Origin: Bacteroidales bacterium
Lineage (GTDB): Bacteria > Bacteroidota > Bacteroidia > Bacteroidales > Bacteroidaceae
Direction of reading: 5' to 3'
DNA: 41,221 nt
Assembly: GCA_004555425.1 (NCBI GenBank)
Contig: SFID01000004.1
Location: 1 to 41,221, forward strand
Shown here: positions 15,450-25,353 of the stretch, one piece after another
Layout: each line of letters opens with the position of its first letter
How positions within the stretch are numbered: position 1 is the first letter of the stretch
Made by a program: the position numbers and the translations under genes
Notes under the pieces: model-generated
Databases searched by the model: none
Told to the model about the DNA's origin: nothing
What the model saw: only the letters and a program-made list of their open reading frames with translations

Positions 15450-17467
15450 CAATGACGAAACGAATACTATACATCCTGTGTACGGGACTGCTCATGGCCT
15501 GTGCCGATACTACCGAATGGGACGACTCCTACCTCAATGGCCAGGAGAAAACGCCCATATCGACGATGGCACTGCTGGATATGTCCACGCCCCAATCGCG
15601 CGCCGCTAACAAGGACTTCGCGACTGGCGATGTGCTGCTTGCCTATCTCCGCCATGTCACTTGGGATGGGACTACAGCGGGCGCTCGCACGTCTATCTCC
15701 GCCGACCAGGCTCCGCTCCTCGTGAGCTTTACCAATCAGGCTGCCAGCGAACCCTATACGGGCGGCAATATTTCGCCCATCGGACTGACGCAAGAGTTGG
15801 AACTCAATTCCACCAACACCACGCAGACCACCAGCCTTTCGGCTTCGCCCATACTCTTCTGGGACGACCTGAGCGAAGGAGGCATTGGCGACCCCAAGAA
15901 TATCCGCACCGATGGCCACTATCTGCAAAGCTACTACGGATACTGCTACAATGGCGGAACGCCGCTCGTTCCCTTTGACAAACCCACAGGAACACTCGGC
16001 TGGCAGGTTCCGTACGACCAAACCACAGCCGAAGCCGTCCAGCACAGCGACCTCCTTTGGAGCGCAGAGCAAACGCCCGTGCAGTATGCGCATGGTACGA
16101 ACAGCGGTGCGGCTGGCGGCCACGGCACTATCCTCTTGCCCTTCACCCATGCCCTGAGCATGGTGACGGTGGATGTGATTGCCAACGATGGATTCGATGC
16201 AAGCGCCCTGGCAAACACCGAGCTGGAGTTGCAAAACGTGAATCGCAAGGGCACATTCACCGCACCCAATTATTCCGTTACGGCTGCTACCACCGATGTT
16301 GAAGAAGGCGAGAAGAACGGCAAGGTCAAGATGTTCAAGGGGAATGTCGAAACGAATGCAGAGGGCAAAGCCACCTGTACTTATCAAGCTATCGTCGTGC
16401 CGCAGACGCTCCTCGCTTTGGATCCAGTTCAGCTCTTCCTGAAGGTTAACGCCGTCGATGGCAATCACTATATTCTCAATGTGACCGACAATATGCTGAC
16501 AGGCTGGGCCGCAGGATTGGTTGAGGGGAAGATGCAGCCTGGCTATAACTACCACCTCACCCTCACCCTCAACAAGGCAGGCATTCAGGTCGTTGCAATG
16601 CTGAAGGACTGGATTCAGGTGGAGGCCACGGGTACGGGCATTATCCAGTTTAGCACCGACCTGCGCAACATCCAGCCCACCGAATCGCAGCCGCTCGTGG
16701 CGGGCACCTCCTATTATATATATGAGAGCACTGCCAACGATGATGTCAGCTATGCCACCCACGCCACCGAGCGCAAGTACGATGGCAGCATCTGGACAAA
16801 CGACCCCGAAATCTATTGGCAAGGCGAGGGCGAGAGCCGATACTTCCGCGGTTTGGCCGTCATGAATGGAGGACTCCTCACCACGACAGGCGTTGCGGAC
16901 AGAGCGGCCAGCCAAGGTGTCGACCTCGTTTGGGCCACCACGCCCAAGCATACAGGCGTTGATAATAATGGCGTCACGCAAACCATCAGCGAAGGCATGG
17001 CCATCGACCCCCGTACATCCGAGGTGCCTCTTCGCTTCGAGCACGCTATGAGCAAGGTGAAATTCCTCCTTGTCACTTCCACGGGCGATGATGCCGTGGA
17101 CCTGACAGACGCCGTCATCAGCATTGCCGACCTCTTCAGCGCGGGAACCATCAATATCTCCACAGGCAACATCACTCCCAGCACGCCCGCCCTTTTTGAA
17201 ACCGCTCACGAAGTCCAGAATATTCTCATCCCGCAAGATCTGACGGACCGCCGCCTCACCATCACGCTCAAGGATGGCACCAAGTACAGCGTCCTCCTGA
17301 CCAACTGTGTGGACAGCAATTCGGGTACGCAGATTGGTGAATGGGAGCGCGGCCGCTCCTATACCTACACGATTACGCTTGGCAAGGAAGCCATCCAGTT
17401 CCGCGCCATGATTAAGGACTGGAACAATACTGAGGGCAAAGGCAACGCCTCTCTGGATTGGGACTAA
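15446..17467 (+). CDS. Tandem double-domain fimbrillin, coupled to the transposase gene
   Basis: A 673-residue lipoprotein (LLMAC, Cys19) with Arg52-Ala53 (PQSRAA) 33 residues later. Unit one has LFWDDLSEGG, DLLWSAEQTP and FTHALSMVTVDV, and ends VVAMLKDWIQV near residue 388. Unit two has YYIYESTANDDVSY, IYWQGEGESRYFRGLAV and FEHAMSKVKFLL, and ends FRAMIKDWNN near 656. The start overlaps the transposase stop; a second ATG six bases on would also work. It is the fourth double-domain paralogue, which implies that the transposase gene was inserted between existing tandem duplicates without breaking the row. Confidence 0.82.
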   Translation: MTMTKRILYILCTGLLMACADTTEWDDSYLNGQEKTPISTMALLDMSTPQSRAANKDFATGDVLLAYLRHVTWDGTTAGARTSISADQAPLLVSFTNQAASEPYTGGNISPIGLTQELELNSTNTTQTTSLSASPILFWDDLSEGGIGDPKNIRTDGHYLQSYYGYCYNGGTPLVPFDKPTGTLGWQVPYDQTTAEAVQHSDLLWSAEQTPVQYAHGTNSGAAGGHGTILLPFTHALSMVTVDVIANDGFDASALANTELELQNVNRKGTFTAPNYSVTAATTDVEEGEKNGKVKMFKGNVETNAEGKATCTYQAIVVPQTLLALDPVQLFLKVNAVDGNHYILNVTDNMLTGWAAGLVEGKMQPGYNYHLTLTLNKAGIQVVAMLKDWIQVEATGTGIIQFSTDLRNIQPTESQPLVAGTSYYIYESTANDDVSYATHATERKYDGSIWTNDPEIYWQGEGESRYFRGLAVMNGGLLTTTGVADRAASQGVDLVWATTPKHTGVDNNGVTQTISEGMAIDPRTSEVPLRFEHAMSKVKFLLVTSTGDDAVDLTDAVISIADLFSAGTINISTGNITPSTPALFETAHEVQNILIPQDLTDRRLTITLKDGTKYSVLLTNCVDSNSGTQIGEWERGRSYTYTITLGKEAIQFRAMIKDWNNTEGKGNASLDWD

Positions 17468-17499
17468 TTATTCTCCGAACATCACTCAACTATTAACCC

Positions 17500-19485
17500 T
17501 TGAAACTCCAAACCAACATACTTCATCCCTTGGCATTGGCAGTGGCAATGATGTCGCTGCTCTTCTCGTGTGCCGACGACATAGGCGTGGAAGGCAATCT
17601 CCCCAGTGGCGATGGCCAGCACACGGGCGAGATGGTGCTCTTTGCCGCCGGCACAACCAGCAACGCCGTCAACAGCCGCGCAGGAGGTGTCAGCGAAACG
17701 CCTGGTGCTACCTATTATATGCCCGACGCCTACCGCTTCGTCTGCCGTATGTATTATATGGCAGCCACTGGTAGCGATAAGTTCGACACGCAGGGCGGCA
17801 CGGACTACATCACCTGGCTGAAGGTGAAGGGCGACAAGGGCAACTCCCTCTATTGGAGCAATAACTTCCTGCCTACCGACGATGTAGATAGCTACGGCAA
17901 TGACGCCAAAGCCACCTGCCTGTATTGGCAGAACCGCAAGCCCCATGCCTTCTTGGCTTGGACCGACCTCAACCACGCCACAACCATTGGCTACAGCCCC
18001 AACAAAGGGTCGGGTTCCTTAAAATTCCTCCCTGCCGATGTGGACTACATCAAGCGCAGCGGCGAAAAGGTGCAGCAGTATGTCAACGCTGGCTACGAGA
18101 TATATGGCGTCAGCGGTGAGTTCGCCGATTGGGAAAAGGTGCGCGACTTCGTTTCATCCGACGAAAACTACAATCTCTATATCAAAGGTCGGGTTCCGGC
18201 AGGCGTTGACCCGAATCAACTGATCAAGTACTACTACGACTATGGTTGGTCGTGCAAATACTCCAAGGACTTGGCCACCGATTCGGTCGTTGACCTGATG
18301 CACAAGAAATACGGCTGGATTCAGTACCAGATGTTCTACGACAAGTTGCCATACACAGGCATCAAGTCGGGCGCGGACATCGAAGTTATCTACAACGAAA
18401 AGACGGGCCGCCCAGCTTTCCTCTTCAATACCGCCTCCAACAAGTACCTCTCCGAGGTGGAGGCTTACATCTACCAGACCGACACCGAGGGCAACCTCAT
18501 TGAGCCCTATCAGGTCTATACCCCCGTGGTGGGCGACCGAATCGTGCGCACTAGCGAATCGCCCACGTTGCGCATCCTCCTTGATGGCGACGAGATTGAG
18601 AACGCCGAGGGCGTGAAGGTGGCCAAGTGCGTGTGGCATTACTACCTCACCGACCAATATGGCAATGCCCGATACGATGAGACGCGTCCGCGCTACACCT
18701 TTTATTATAAGGAACTCCTCGAAAAGAAGGAACTGGAGACTATCAGTATCCTGCCCGCCAACGTGTTCGACCTCACCCGCCGTCCCATCAAGGATGCTGA
18801 GGGCAATGTCACGGGATATCAGATTAACAGCATGGCCGAACAGCCCGACATCTGTCAGGCCTTGACCAAGATGGCTCCCCTCAGTGCCACGCAAAATGCC
18901 AACCGCGTCAACCTCTACTTCAAGCACCAGTTCAGCCAGGTGCAGGTCAACCTCAAGAGCTCGGCCGACCTTTCCGTGGTCATTGACAAGAGCAACATCC
19001 AGAAGGTAGAGTTGCTAGGAGTGTCCGACACGGCCTATGTCTTCACCGAAATCAACGAGGACGGCGAGGTCGAGAAGACCACGTACAAGACCGTCGATAT
19101 TTCCGACTACACCGACGAACAACTGCTCAACAACCAGTATGGCACCTCCTTCGAGATGTTCGATATGTACGATGCCGAAGCCAGCGAAGCCGAGAACTGG
19201 GGCTATCCCGCGGGCTACATTAAGTCCTACAACGCCCTCACCTTCGGACAGCTCCAGGCCATCCGCATCACTTGGAACGAGGAGAAAGATGGATCGGGCG
19301 TCACACACGTTTCCACCTATGTCGTTTCCAACGAAGACCTCAAGAACCTCAAGAGCGGTTACAAATACATCTGGAACATCGAGCTCCGCCGTGGTACGTT
19401 GGCGATTATCCGCACCGAGATTGTCGATTGGATAGTTCCCGCGAGCGGCTTGGAGTACGAATCCGATGGTACGATTGTCAACTGA
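17500..19485 (+). CDS. Fimbrillin-like lipoprotein, long single domain (TTG start)
   Basis: A 661-residue lipoprotein that appears to start at TTG (TTGAAACTC): no ATG lies upstream of the lipobox (LLFSC, Cys24) apart from a pair inside the signal. Arg60-Ala61 (VNSRAG) lies 36 residues after the Cys. It has SLYWSNNF, a KPHAFLAWTDLN strand and YFKHQFSQVQVNLK, the fimbrillin core, and ends IIRTEIVDWIVP. A large middle part (about 160-430), rich in Tyr and charged residues, has no motif I recognise and may be a binding insert. Weak initiation would fit a low-copy minor subunit. Confidence 0.75.
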   Translation: MKLQTNILHPLALAVAMMSLLFSCADDIGVEGNLPSGDGQHTGEMVLFAAGTTSNAVNSRAGGVSETPGATYYMPDAYRFVCRMYYMAATGSDKFDTQGGTDYITWLKVKGDKGNSLYWSNNFLPTDDVDSYGNDAKATCLYWQNRKPHAFLAWTDLNHATTIGYSPNKGSGSLKFLPADVDYIKRSGEKVQQYVNAGYEIYGVSGEFADWEKVRDFVSSDENYNLYIKGRVPAGVDPNQLIKYYYDYGWSCKYSKDLATDSVVDLMHKKYGWIQYQMFYDKLPYTGIKSGADIEVIYNEKTGRPAFLFNTASNKYLSEVEAYIYQTDTEGNLIEPYQVYTPVVGDRIVRTSESPTLRILLDGDEIENAEGVKVAKCVWHYYLTDQYGNARYDETRPRYTFYYKELLEKKELETISILPANVFDLTRRPIKDAEGNVTGYQINSMAEQPDICQALTKMAPLSATQNANRVNLYFKHQFSQVQVNLKSSADLSVVIDKSNIQKVELLGVSDTAYVFTEINEDGEVEKTTYKTVDISDYTDEQLLNNQYGTSFEMFDMYDAEASEAENWGYPAGYIKSYNALTFGQLQAIRITWNEEKDGSGVTHVSTYVVSNEDLKNLKSGYKYIWNIELRRGTLAIIRTEIVDWIVPASGLEYESDGTIVN

Positions 19486-19536
19486 TATACGGTACCCTGA
19501 TACACGTTCTAATCCCCCAAAGAAAAACCTCAAGAT

Positions 19537-22500
19537 TTGAAACCAACATTTCACATACTTATCTTCCTTGCGCTGCTGCTCCTCGCGGGATGCAGCAGCG
19601 ATGATTGGTCATGGCTGACAGGCGATGGCGAGATAGAGAGCGGTTCTCCTGTCGCTTTTACTACGATGGTACCCGAAGTGCCTATGGGCAGCCGTTCCGC
19701 CAAGGATGAATGGACGGAGAGGGTAGGGGCGTACAAGGCCGTCAACCACGAATACACCTTCTCCATTGAGATGTACAAAGAGGGCGAGGCCGACCCTGCT
19801 GGCGTCAGCACCTACAAGCCCGCCCAGTTTACCGATATCGGTGCACCCGTCATTGCCAACTACGATGGCACACTCGTGTTGGACGATGGGGCTGCCCCCC
19901 TCCTGTGGCCCGACAACGTCTGCAAGTGGGGCTTCCGCGCCGAGGCCAACAACAATCCCCTGAGCAACGACCAAAGCAATCAGGAGAAATGGCTAGCCAT
20001 GGACTATCTCAAGGGCCATTCCTACCTCCCCCTCTGGACGGGCGACGAGGAAACGGGCAGCGGTACCAACCCCGACGAGATACAGTACAAGACGAGCAAG
20101 CAGTGGTACACTGACAACCAGACGGCCAAGGACCTCTCGGGTCTGATGGTCACCAGCAACGAGGACTACAAGAAGATACCCCTCTACATGCAGCACCAGC
20201 GTGCATGGGTAACCATCATCCTCAAGGCTGGCGAGGGCGTGAAGCGCGAGGCGCTCAACTTTCAGGACGCTAGGCAGAACATCAAGATGACCATCAATAG
20301 TTATGCAGTCGGCAGCGCCGAAGCCTTTGCCATCGACAAGGCTTGGGCCAGCCAAGAGTTCATCGACTATGACGACGATGAGAACGGGCCCGCCGAGGCG
20401 CAGGTCAGCACCACGCGCTATGACGCCATTGTGATGCCGCACAATTATGCAGTAAACAAGGACACCGAGGTCATTGCCAAGATCAACCTGTCCGACCAGC
20501 ACTTCTCCTTCTATGCTGCCAACGACCAGCGCTTCGTCAACGGCACCGCCGAGCAGCAGGCAGAAGCCGAGGCTGCCTACAACCTGGAACCAGGCAAACA
20601 CCTGACCATCATTGCCACCCTGTCGCGCGAGAGCCGCAAAATCTTGATTACTGCATGGATTGAGGACTGGACCGAGGTGGCCACCAGCACCATTTGCGAC
20701 GACTATGGACAGAACGGCGACCCCGTCGTCATTCGCAATCGTGACGACCTCATTCATTTCCTCAAAGATCCCAAACTCAACACACAGGGCAGCATCGGCA
20801 TCATCCAGCCCACCGAGCTCAACCTTGACGCGCCCAGCGATTCGCTCCAAGAAGCGTGGGGACCGCATTGGGAGCTCAATGCCACGCTCAACCTGGCTGG
20901 TTGCAACCTCATCACAGCCCACCAGCTCTTTAAGAGCACGTCCGCCTCGGCCAATATTGTCAACGGCTCAATCACCGTGAGCGAAGGAGCCACAGTGCCC
21001 TATGTCGTTGCCGAGAAAAACGAAGGAATCATCGAGCGCATCTCCATCCAGACCGACAAGGAGAATACCACGGCCAGAGCCTCCGTGGCTGGCTTCGTCG
21101 GTATCAATCTCGGCACCATCTACCAGTGCAGCTCCTCCCTTCCCGTCTATGCCACAGCAGGCGTTGACATCGAGGGCCCCAATCATACGACCTACAGCAA
21201 CTACATCGGAGGAATCGCCGCCGTGTCGGTCAACAAGGACGGTAGCTCAATGGCCGTCATCGATGGTTGCACCGTCAACGCCTCGGTCAATGGCACCACG
21301 GGCATAATGGGCGGCGGCATCGTCGGCATAGTCACGGGCCGCGTGTCCAACAATACCTTTGAATACGGCATCACCATCAACCAGGACCCCTCACGATTCA
21401 AGAATATCTTTGCCTCTGCGGGCAACACCGAAACACGCGCCTATGGCAACGCCTGGCCCACGCTCGTCGAAAACCCTATCCAGAGCGAGGGCGACGGGAC
21501 GAATGAGAACAAGTATCTCGGACAACGCTACCACGGCATCCTGGATTGCCAGCAGGAGCTCCATACCATCTTGAGCAGTAGCAGTTATAATCAGCCCGAC
21601 CGCAACTATCGCATCGCTGCAAGTTTCGCTGTGAGCAGCACCGATTGGACCCACGGCACCGTGGATGCCGACCAGACTGACGCCTCAGAAGACAATGCCT
21701 CGTTCAACCTCGACGGCAACGACAAGACCATCATCCTCACCGGCAACAAGGAGGTGTGGACCACCACGGGCGACAACCTCACCACGGGAACCAAGACCAC
21801 CTATACGACCGCCCCGATGCTCTTCAACTACGTGCTCGGCAAAATCAAGGACCTCACGCTCCAGCTGGACAAACCGCTCGTGGCCCTTCCCACGGTCAAG
21901 AACGAGAAATATTCCGCCGAAGACGCCATAGCCCCCTTGGCTTATGCCGTGTATGGACCCAATGCCCGCCTGAGCAACATCAACGTCAAGGCGGCCGACG
22001 GAGCCTTCGTGCAAGCCTGTACGCCCGCTGGCCTCGTGGTCTGGGCCTTTGGCGGAGCCACTGTGGAGGCGTGCAAGGTCAAGGTGCCCGTACGTATGTG
22101 GATGCCCGAGTCCCTAGGCACACAGTCCAAGCACTATGCAGGCGGTATCGTGGCCTGTGCGGCCAAGGCCACCATCACCCAGTGTACCTACCTGGGTAAT
22201 TCGAACAATGCCGTATCGGGCGCAACCAATTCGACCACTGCCTTCAAGTCCGTCAACAACTACTACGGTGGCATCGTAGGCGGCACTTCCGACAAACTCT
22301 CCGAGTACCCGAAACTTCAGATTACCGACTGCGTCAGTTGGTTTGATGCCGGGGCTGCCGTCGCCCCCGATCGCTCCTCCTATGGCTCCATTATCGCCTA
22401 CGCCTGTTACTTCGACAATCTCAACCAGATAGTAAACGGTATGGACACCAGCCGTCCCAGCCAAGGTAACTGGTGGCCGCTCTCTGCCATCGGAGCCAAC

Positions 22501-22581
22501 ACGAGGGCCAGCGGATTCAGCGAAGAGCAAGTGATTGGCAAGCGCAACCGCATTTCGCCCACCTACGACACCGACTTCTAG
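19537..22581 (+). CDS. Fimbrillin with GLUG/beta-helix-like C-terminus; candidate tip adhesin (TTG start)
   Basis: A 1014-residue lipoprotein beginning at TTG (TTGAAACCA), the only start that keeps the signal (LLLLAGC, Cys19). Arg53-Ser54 (MGSRSA) lies 34 residues later. Residues 1 to about 380 are a fimbrillin unit ending ILITAWIEDWTEVA. Then PVVIRNRDDLIHFL introduces a long repetitive region of short strands with Gly turns: VAGFVGINLGTIYQC, YIGGIAAVSV, MGGGIVGIVTGRVSNN, HYAGGIVACAAKATITQC and YYGGIVGG. This is the GLUG-motif pattern that usually folds as a beta-helix or solenoid in surface adhesins. A tip position is inferred from the P. gingivalis model, in which large accessory fimbrillins cap the pilus. 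Confidence 0.78.
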   Translation: MKPTFHILIFLALLLLAGCSSDDWSWLTGDGEIESGSPVAFTTMVPEVPMGSRSAKDEWTERVGAYKAVNHEYTFSIEMYKEGEADPAGVSTYKPAQFTDIGAPVIANYDGTLVLDDGAAPLLWPDNVCKWGFRAEANNNPLSNDQSNQEKWLAMDYLKGHSYLPLWTGDEETGSGTNPDEIQYKTSKQWYTDNQTAKDLSGLMVTSNEDYKKIPLYMQHQRAWVTIILKAGEGVKREALNFQDARQNIKMTINSYAVGSAEAFAIDKAWASQEFIDYDDDENGPAEAQVSTTRYDAIVMPHNYAVNKDTEVIAKINLSDQHFSFYAANDQRFVNGTAEQQAEAEAAYNLEPGKHLTIIATLSRESRKILITAWIEDWTEVATSTICDDYGQNGDPVVIRNRDDLIHFLKDPKLNTQGSIGIIQPTELNLDAPSDSLQEAWGPHWELNATLNLAGCNLITAHQLFKSTSASANIVNGSITVSEGATVPYVVAEKNEGIIERISIQTDKENTTARASVAGFVGINLGTIYQCSSSLPVYATAGVDIEGPNHTTYSNYIGGIAAVSVNKDGSSMAVIDGCTVNASVNGTTGIMGGGIVGIVTGRVSNNTFEYGITINQDPSRFKNIFASAGNTETRAYGNAWPTLVENPIQSEGDGTNENKYLGQRYHGILDCQQELHTILSSSSYNQPDRNYRIAASFAVSSTDWTHGTVDADQTDASEDNASFNLDGNDKTIILTGNKEVWTTTGDNLTTGTKTTYTTAPMLFNYVLGKIKDLTLQLDKPLVALPTVKNEKYSAEDAIAPLAYAVYGPNARLSNINVKAADGAFVQACTPAGLVVWAFGGATVEACKVKVPVRMWMPESLGTQSKHYAGGIVACAAKATITQCTYLGNSNNAVSGATNSTTAFKSVNNYYGGIVGGTSDKLSEYPKLQITDCVSWFDAGAAVAPDRSSYGSIIAYACYFDNLNQIVNGMDTSRPSQGNWWPLSAIGANTRASGFSEEQVIGKRNRISPTYDTDF

Positions 22582-22650
22582 CCGACTGTCGGCCCTCCTT
22601 TCCCAATCTCAAATCCGCGCCGCACAATTCGCATTGGCACATTGCCAGTG

Positions 22651-22754
22651 TTTCACGCCCGTGAAACACGCGTTCCACGCCCGTGAATCACGCGTTCCAC
22701 GTCCGTGAATCACGCGTTCCACGTCCGTGAATCACGCGTTCCACGTCCGTGAAA
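22651..22754. repeat. 22-bp tandem hairpin array A (five hairpins)
   Basis: Five hairpins repeat with an exact 22-base period. Each has a 6-base left arm (TTTCAC or TTCCAC), a 4-base loop (GCCC or GTCC), a 6-base right arm (GTGAAA or GTGAAT), and a CACGCG linker to the next. The first hairpin pairs perfectly. It fills the 246-base gap between two tip-type fimbrillins. There are no unique spacers, so it is not a CRISPR array. Array B at 39755 has the same period, loop and linker with different stems. Confidence 0.85.
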
Positions 22755-22827
22755 CGCTGACGAAGTCCGAGAGCGAAACGGAAATATCCCCATCAAAGTC
22801 CATCCTTCCCAACCATCAGCCCTGCTT

Positions 22828-25353
22828 ATGACACTGACACTGAAATTGAATATTCTCCCCTCCCTCCTCTCCAAACTGGCGGTATGTCTGCTGCTGGCTT
22901 CCTGCGCCGAGGACCATCTCCTGGGCTGGGCCGACAGCAATACAGGCGACCCCATTGAGGTCGGCGTGGATGTGCCCGACCTCCAGATTTCCTCCGAGAT
23001 GGCTCCGCTGAGCCGCGCCACGGGGGTGGCCCAGCCAGCCGAGCAGGTGTCGTGGCTCGTGCCAACGCTGAAGAAAGGCCTGGACATAACCTATGGCGAG
23101 GTGGGCAATTCCTCCACAGAACGCACTGCCATCCTCCAACTGCAGGGCGGCACGCTCTCCGATTTGCATTACGACACCAATCCCGTCAGCGGATATGCAG
23201 TCTATACCTTCAACTATCGTTCGCCAACGGGTGAGGCCACCGATGAGAAGGCGCGCTGGTACGACAACGGCCCCCACTATTTTGAGGGCGTCCACGTGCC
23301 CAACCGCATTCGCTATAAGGACGACCCCAGCGAACTAGAAACCGACCGCACCCTGAGCAACGGTGTGGACACGCAGGTGGCCAAGGTGGAGCGATTCACC
23401 ACCAATCAAAGTAATGGCACCAACACGGGCGAAGAAAGCCAATGGGGCAACTACACCCTCCTCTCCCACTATCTCTGTATGCCCGCCAACACCAGAATTT
23501 CGGCCACGGTGTCGCGCATCCTGCTCCCCTTCCGCCACCGCCTGTGCCATGTGTTGGCCTACATCATCATCGACCCCACGCTCGAAGCCGAAATAAAGGG
23601 GTACGACAAGACCGTGATGACCGAAATGGGCGTGCAGGGCGACGATCCCAATACCACGTCCATACGTTTCTGCAACGTGGATGTGCTCCGGGGTGTGCAG
23701 GACATCTACGACCCCGTCAAGCAGACCCACACCCTCACGCCCGAATGGGCCGAGAGCGTGCGCAAGGTTGTGCCGCACTATTATGGCGAGATACAAGAAC
23801 TCGTGGCCTACGAGGGCAAGAAGGAGACTTACTATCCCAAGTCCGAAGGCTTTGCCACACTCAATAATGCCTACATCGCAGCCTACAACGCAGCCATCGC
23901 TGCGGGCAAGACGGAGACCGAGGCAGTGGTTGCTGCTACGCAGAAAGTACAGACGTTGGGCTATACGCGCAAGGTCTATCAGTGCGTACCCGTCTACGAC
24001 CTCATTGCCCGCCCCACCTATACCTCCTACGACAATGTGATGTACGACGAGCGCGGCTACACTGATTATAATCAACGCACGGCCCTTGCCAACCGCAAGA
24101 ACAAGATTGACTTCCTCATCACCCTCAACAATGGGCTGACCTACGAAAAGGAGTTCGTCTTCGACCTTGATGCCAACTACGAGACCATCGTCTATCTCCA
24201 CATCACGCGCGAAGGTATTGACTACAAATCGTCGGGCTCAGACAAATGGCTGGAGCAGAACAATCTCGATGAATGGTACGGCGTGGACAACAAGAACGGC
24301 CACACCCTTTCGCAGGCGGGTAGTTCCTGGCAAAGGGCCTTTACCCGCCGAAAGGATAGCTATGGCGGCGACAAGGTGACAGATGGCGGATTCTACGACG
24401 AAGGCACCACGGGTCAGGACGATGCCACAGGCCAGTACCTAAGCGAGAAGACCTGGATAAAGTACCTCTCGGAGGCTTACAAGGGCGGCCCTCACCACGG
24501 CGACTATTTCAACCTCAGCAAGGATATCACCATCGACGCCCGTCTGCTCCCCGACAACTTTGTATTCACGGGCCATCTCGACGCTTTCGGACAGGACGAC
24601 CGCCAGTATCACACCATCACCCTGACCCATACGGGCGAAGATTGGAAGGAGTACCTGCCCTCCGCCAACTACACCGAAAGCCCGCTCTACAGCGCACCGC
24701 CTGCCGTCATGCCTTCCAACGACGAAGGCACCATGTATCATCTTCCCGAACTCTACGTGCGGACGGCCGAAGCGGAATACTACGCGACCGAGGACCTCAT
24801 CGAAATCAACGGCGTCACCTACGTGAAGAGCACAGTCATAGTGCAGCCATCCGAACCGCCCGTCTACAACCTTGATAATGCCATCCTTGCTAAAGTGGGC
24901 GACCTGAAAACACCAGCGCAATACGCTCTGGCCAACATCACGGTGAAGCAACTGATGACTACGGCCACCACCTACTACACGCGCTCGGGCATCGCCCCCA
25001 ACTACACCTATACGGCTTACACCCGTCCCGCCGTGCTCTACTATAAAAAGGCGCGCACCTCGGGCATCGCCCTCTTCGCCGGCCTCAACGGCGTATATTC
25101 CACCATCCAAGAGGACACGCCGGGCTACAAGGGACCCTACGAGGCCAACGTACACAAGGAGGGCGCCTACTGGATACCCTATAAGGATGCAGCCACCAAC
25201 ACGGGATGGCGCGCCGAGGTGCTCAACCTCACCGTCGTAGGTGCGAAACTCTTCAGCGATGGCGCAGTCATCACGGGCAACGTGGAGAACTGCAAGGAGA
25301 ATGGCACAACCCGTGTGCCCAACCATTGCCCCGCCTTGCCCGTGTACAAGTAG
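22828..25353 (+). CDS. Fimbrillin-like lipoprotein with C-terminal extension; candidate tip adhesin
   Basis: An 841-residue lipoprotein (LLLASC, Cys26) with Arg63-Ala64 (PLSRAT) 37 residues later. The N-terminal part (to about 455) has the core strand LLPFRHRLCHVLAYII and ends ETIVYLHITREGIDY. After a linker, WIKYLSEAYKGG and LSKDITIDARLL with GHLDAFGQD resemble the entry into a beta-helix, and the last 60 residues (LFAGLNGVYSTI, VLNLTVVGAKLF) look like its first turns. It then stops abruptly at GTTRVPNHCPALPVYK, where the CTAG-hairpin array begins. The helix is much shorter than in the sister genes, so the gene may have been cut short by repeat insertion. Confidence 0.75.
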   Translation: MTLTLKLNILPSLLSKLAVCLLLASCAEDHLLGWADSNTGDPIEVGVDVPDLQISSEMAPLSRATGVAQPAEQVSWLVPTLKKGLDITYGEVGNSSTERTAILQLQGGTLSDLHYDTNPVSGYAVYTFNYRSPTGEATDEKARWYDNGPHYFEGVHVPNRIRYKDDPSELETDRTLSNGVDTQVAKVERFTTNQSNGTNTGEESQWGNYTLLSHYLCMPANTRISATVSRILLPFRHRLCHVLAYIIIDPTLEAEIKGYDKTVMTEMGVQGDDPNTTSIRFCNVDVLRGVQDIYDPVKQTHTLTPEWAESVRKVVPHYYGEIQELVAYEGKKETYYPKSEGFATLNNAYIAAYNAAIAAGKTETEAVVAATQKVQTLGYTRKVYQCVPVYDLIARPTYTSYDNVMYDERGYTDYNQRTALANRKNKIDFLITLNNGLTYEKEFVFDLDANYETIVYLHITREGIDYKSSGSDKWLEQNNLDEWYGVDNKNGHTLSQAGSSWQRAFTRRKDSYGGDKVTDGGFYDEGTTGQDDATGQYLSEKTWIKYLSEAYKGGPHHGDYFNLSKDITIDARLLPDNFVFTGHLDAFGQDDRQYHTITLTHTGEDWKEYLPSANYTESPLYSAPPAVMPSNDEGTMYHLPELYVRTAEAEYYATEDLIEINGVTYVKSTVIVQPSEPPVYNLDNAILAKVGDLKTPAQYALANITVKQLMTTATTYYTRSGIAPNYTYTAYTRPAVLYYKKARTSGIALFAGLNGVYSTIQEDTPGYKGPYEANVHKEGAYWIPYKDAATNTGWRAEVLNLTVVGAKLFSDGAVITGNVENCKENGTTRVPNHCPALPVYK

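Noticed and set aside
15467..17236. Long minus-strand open frame (589 codons) opposite a fimbrillin
   Set aside because: It is a shadow of GC-rich codons in the plus-strand fimbrillin, lacks a plausible signal or domain, and similar long antisense frames occur opposite several neighbours.
22651..22754. CRISPR array
   Set aside because: The repeats are contiguous 22-base units with only a constant CACGCG linker; there are no unique spacers and no cas genes. The same holds for 39755-39836.
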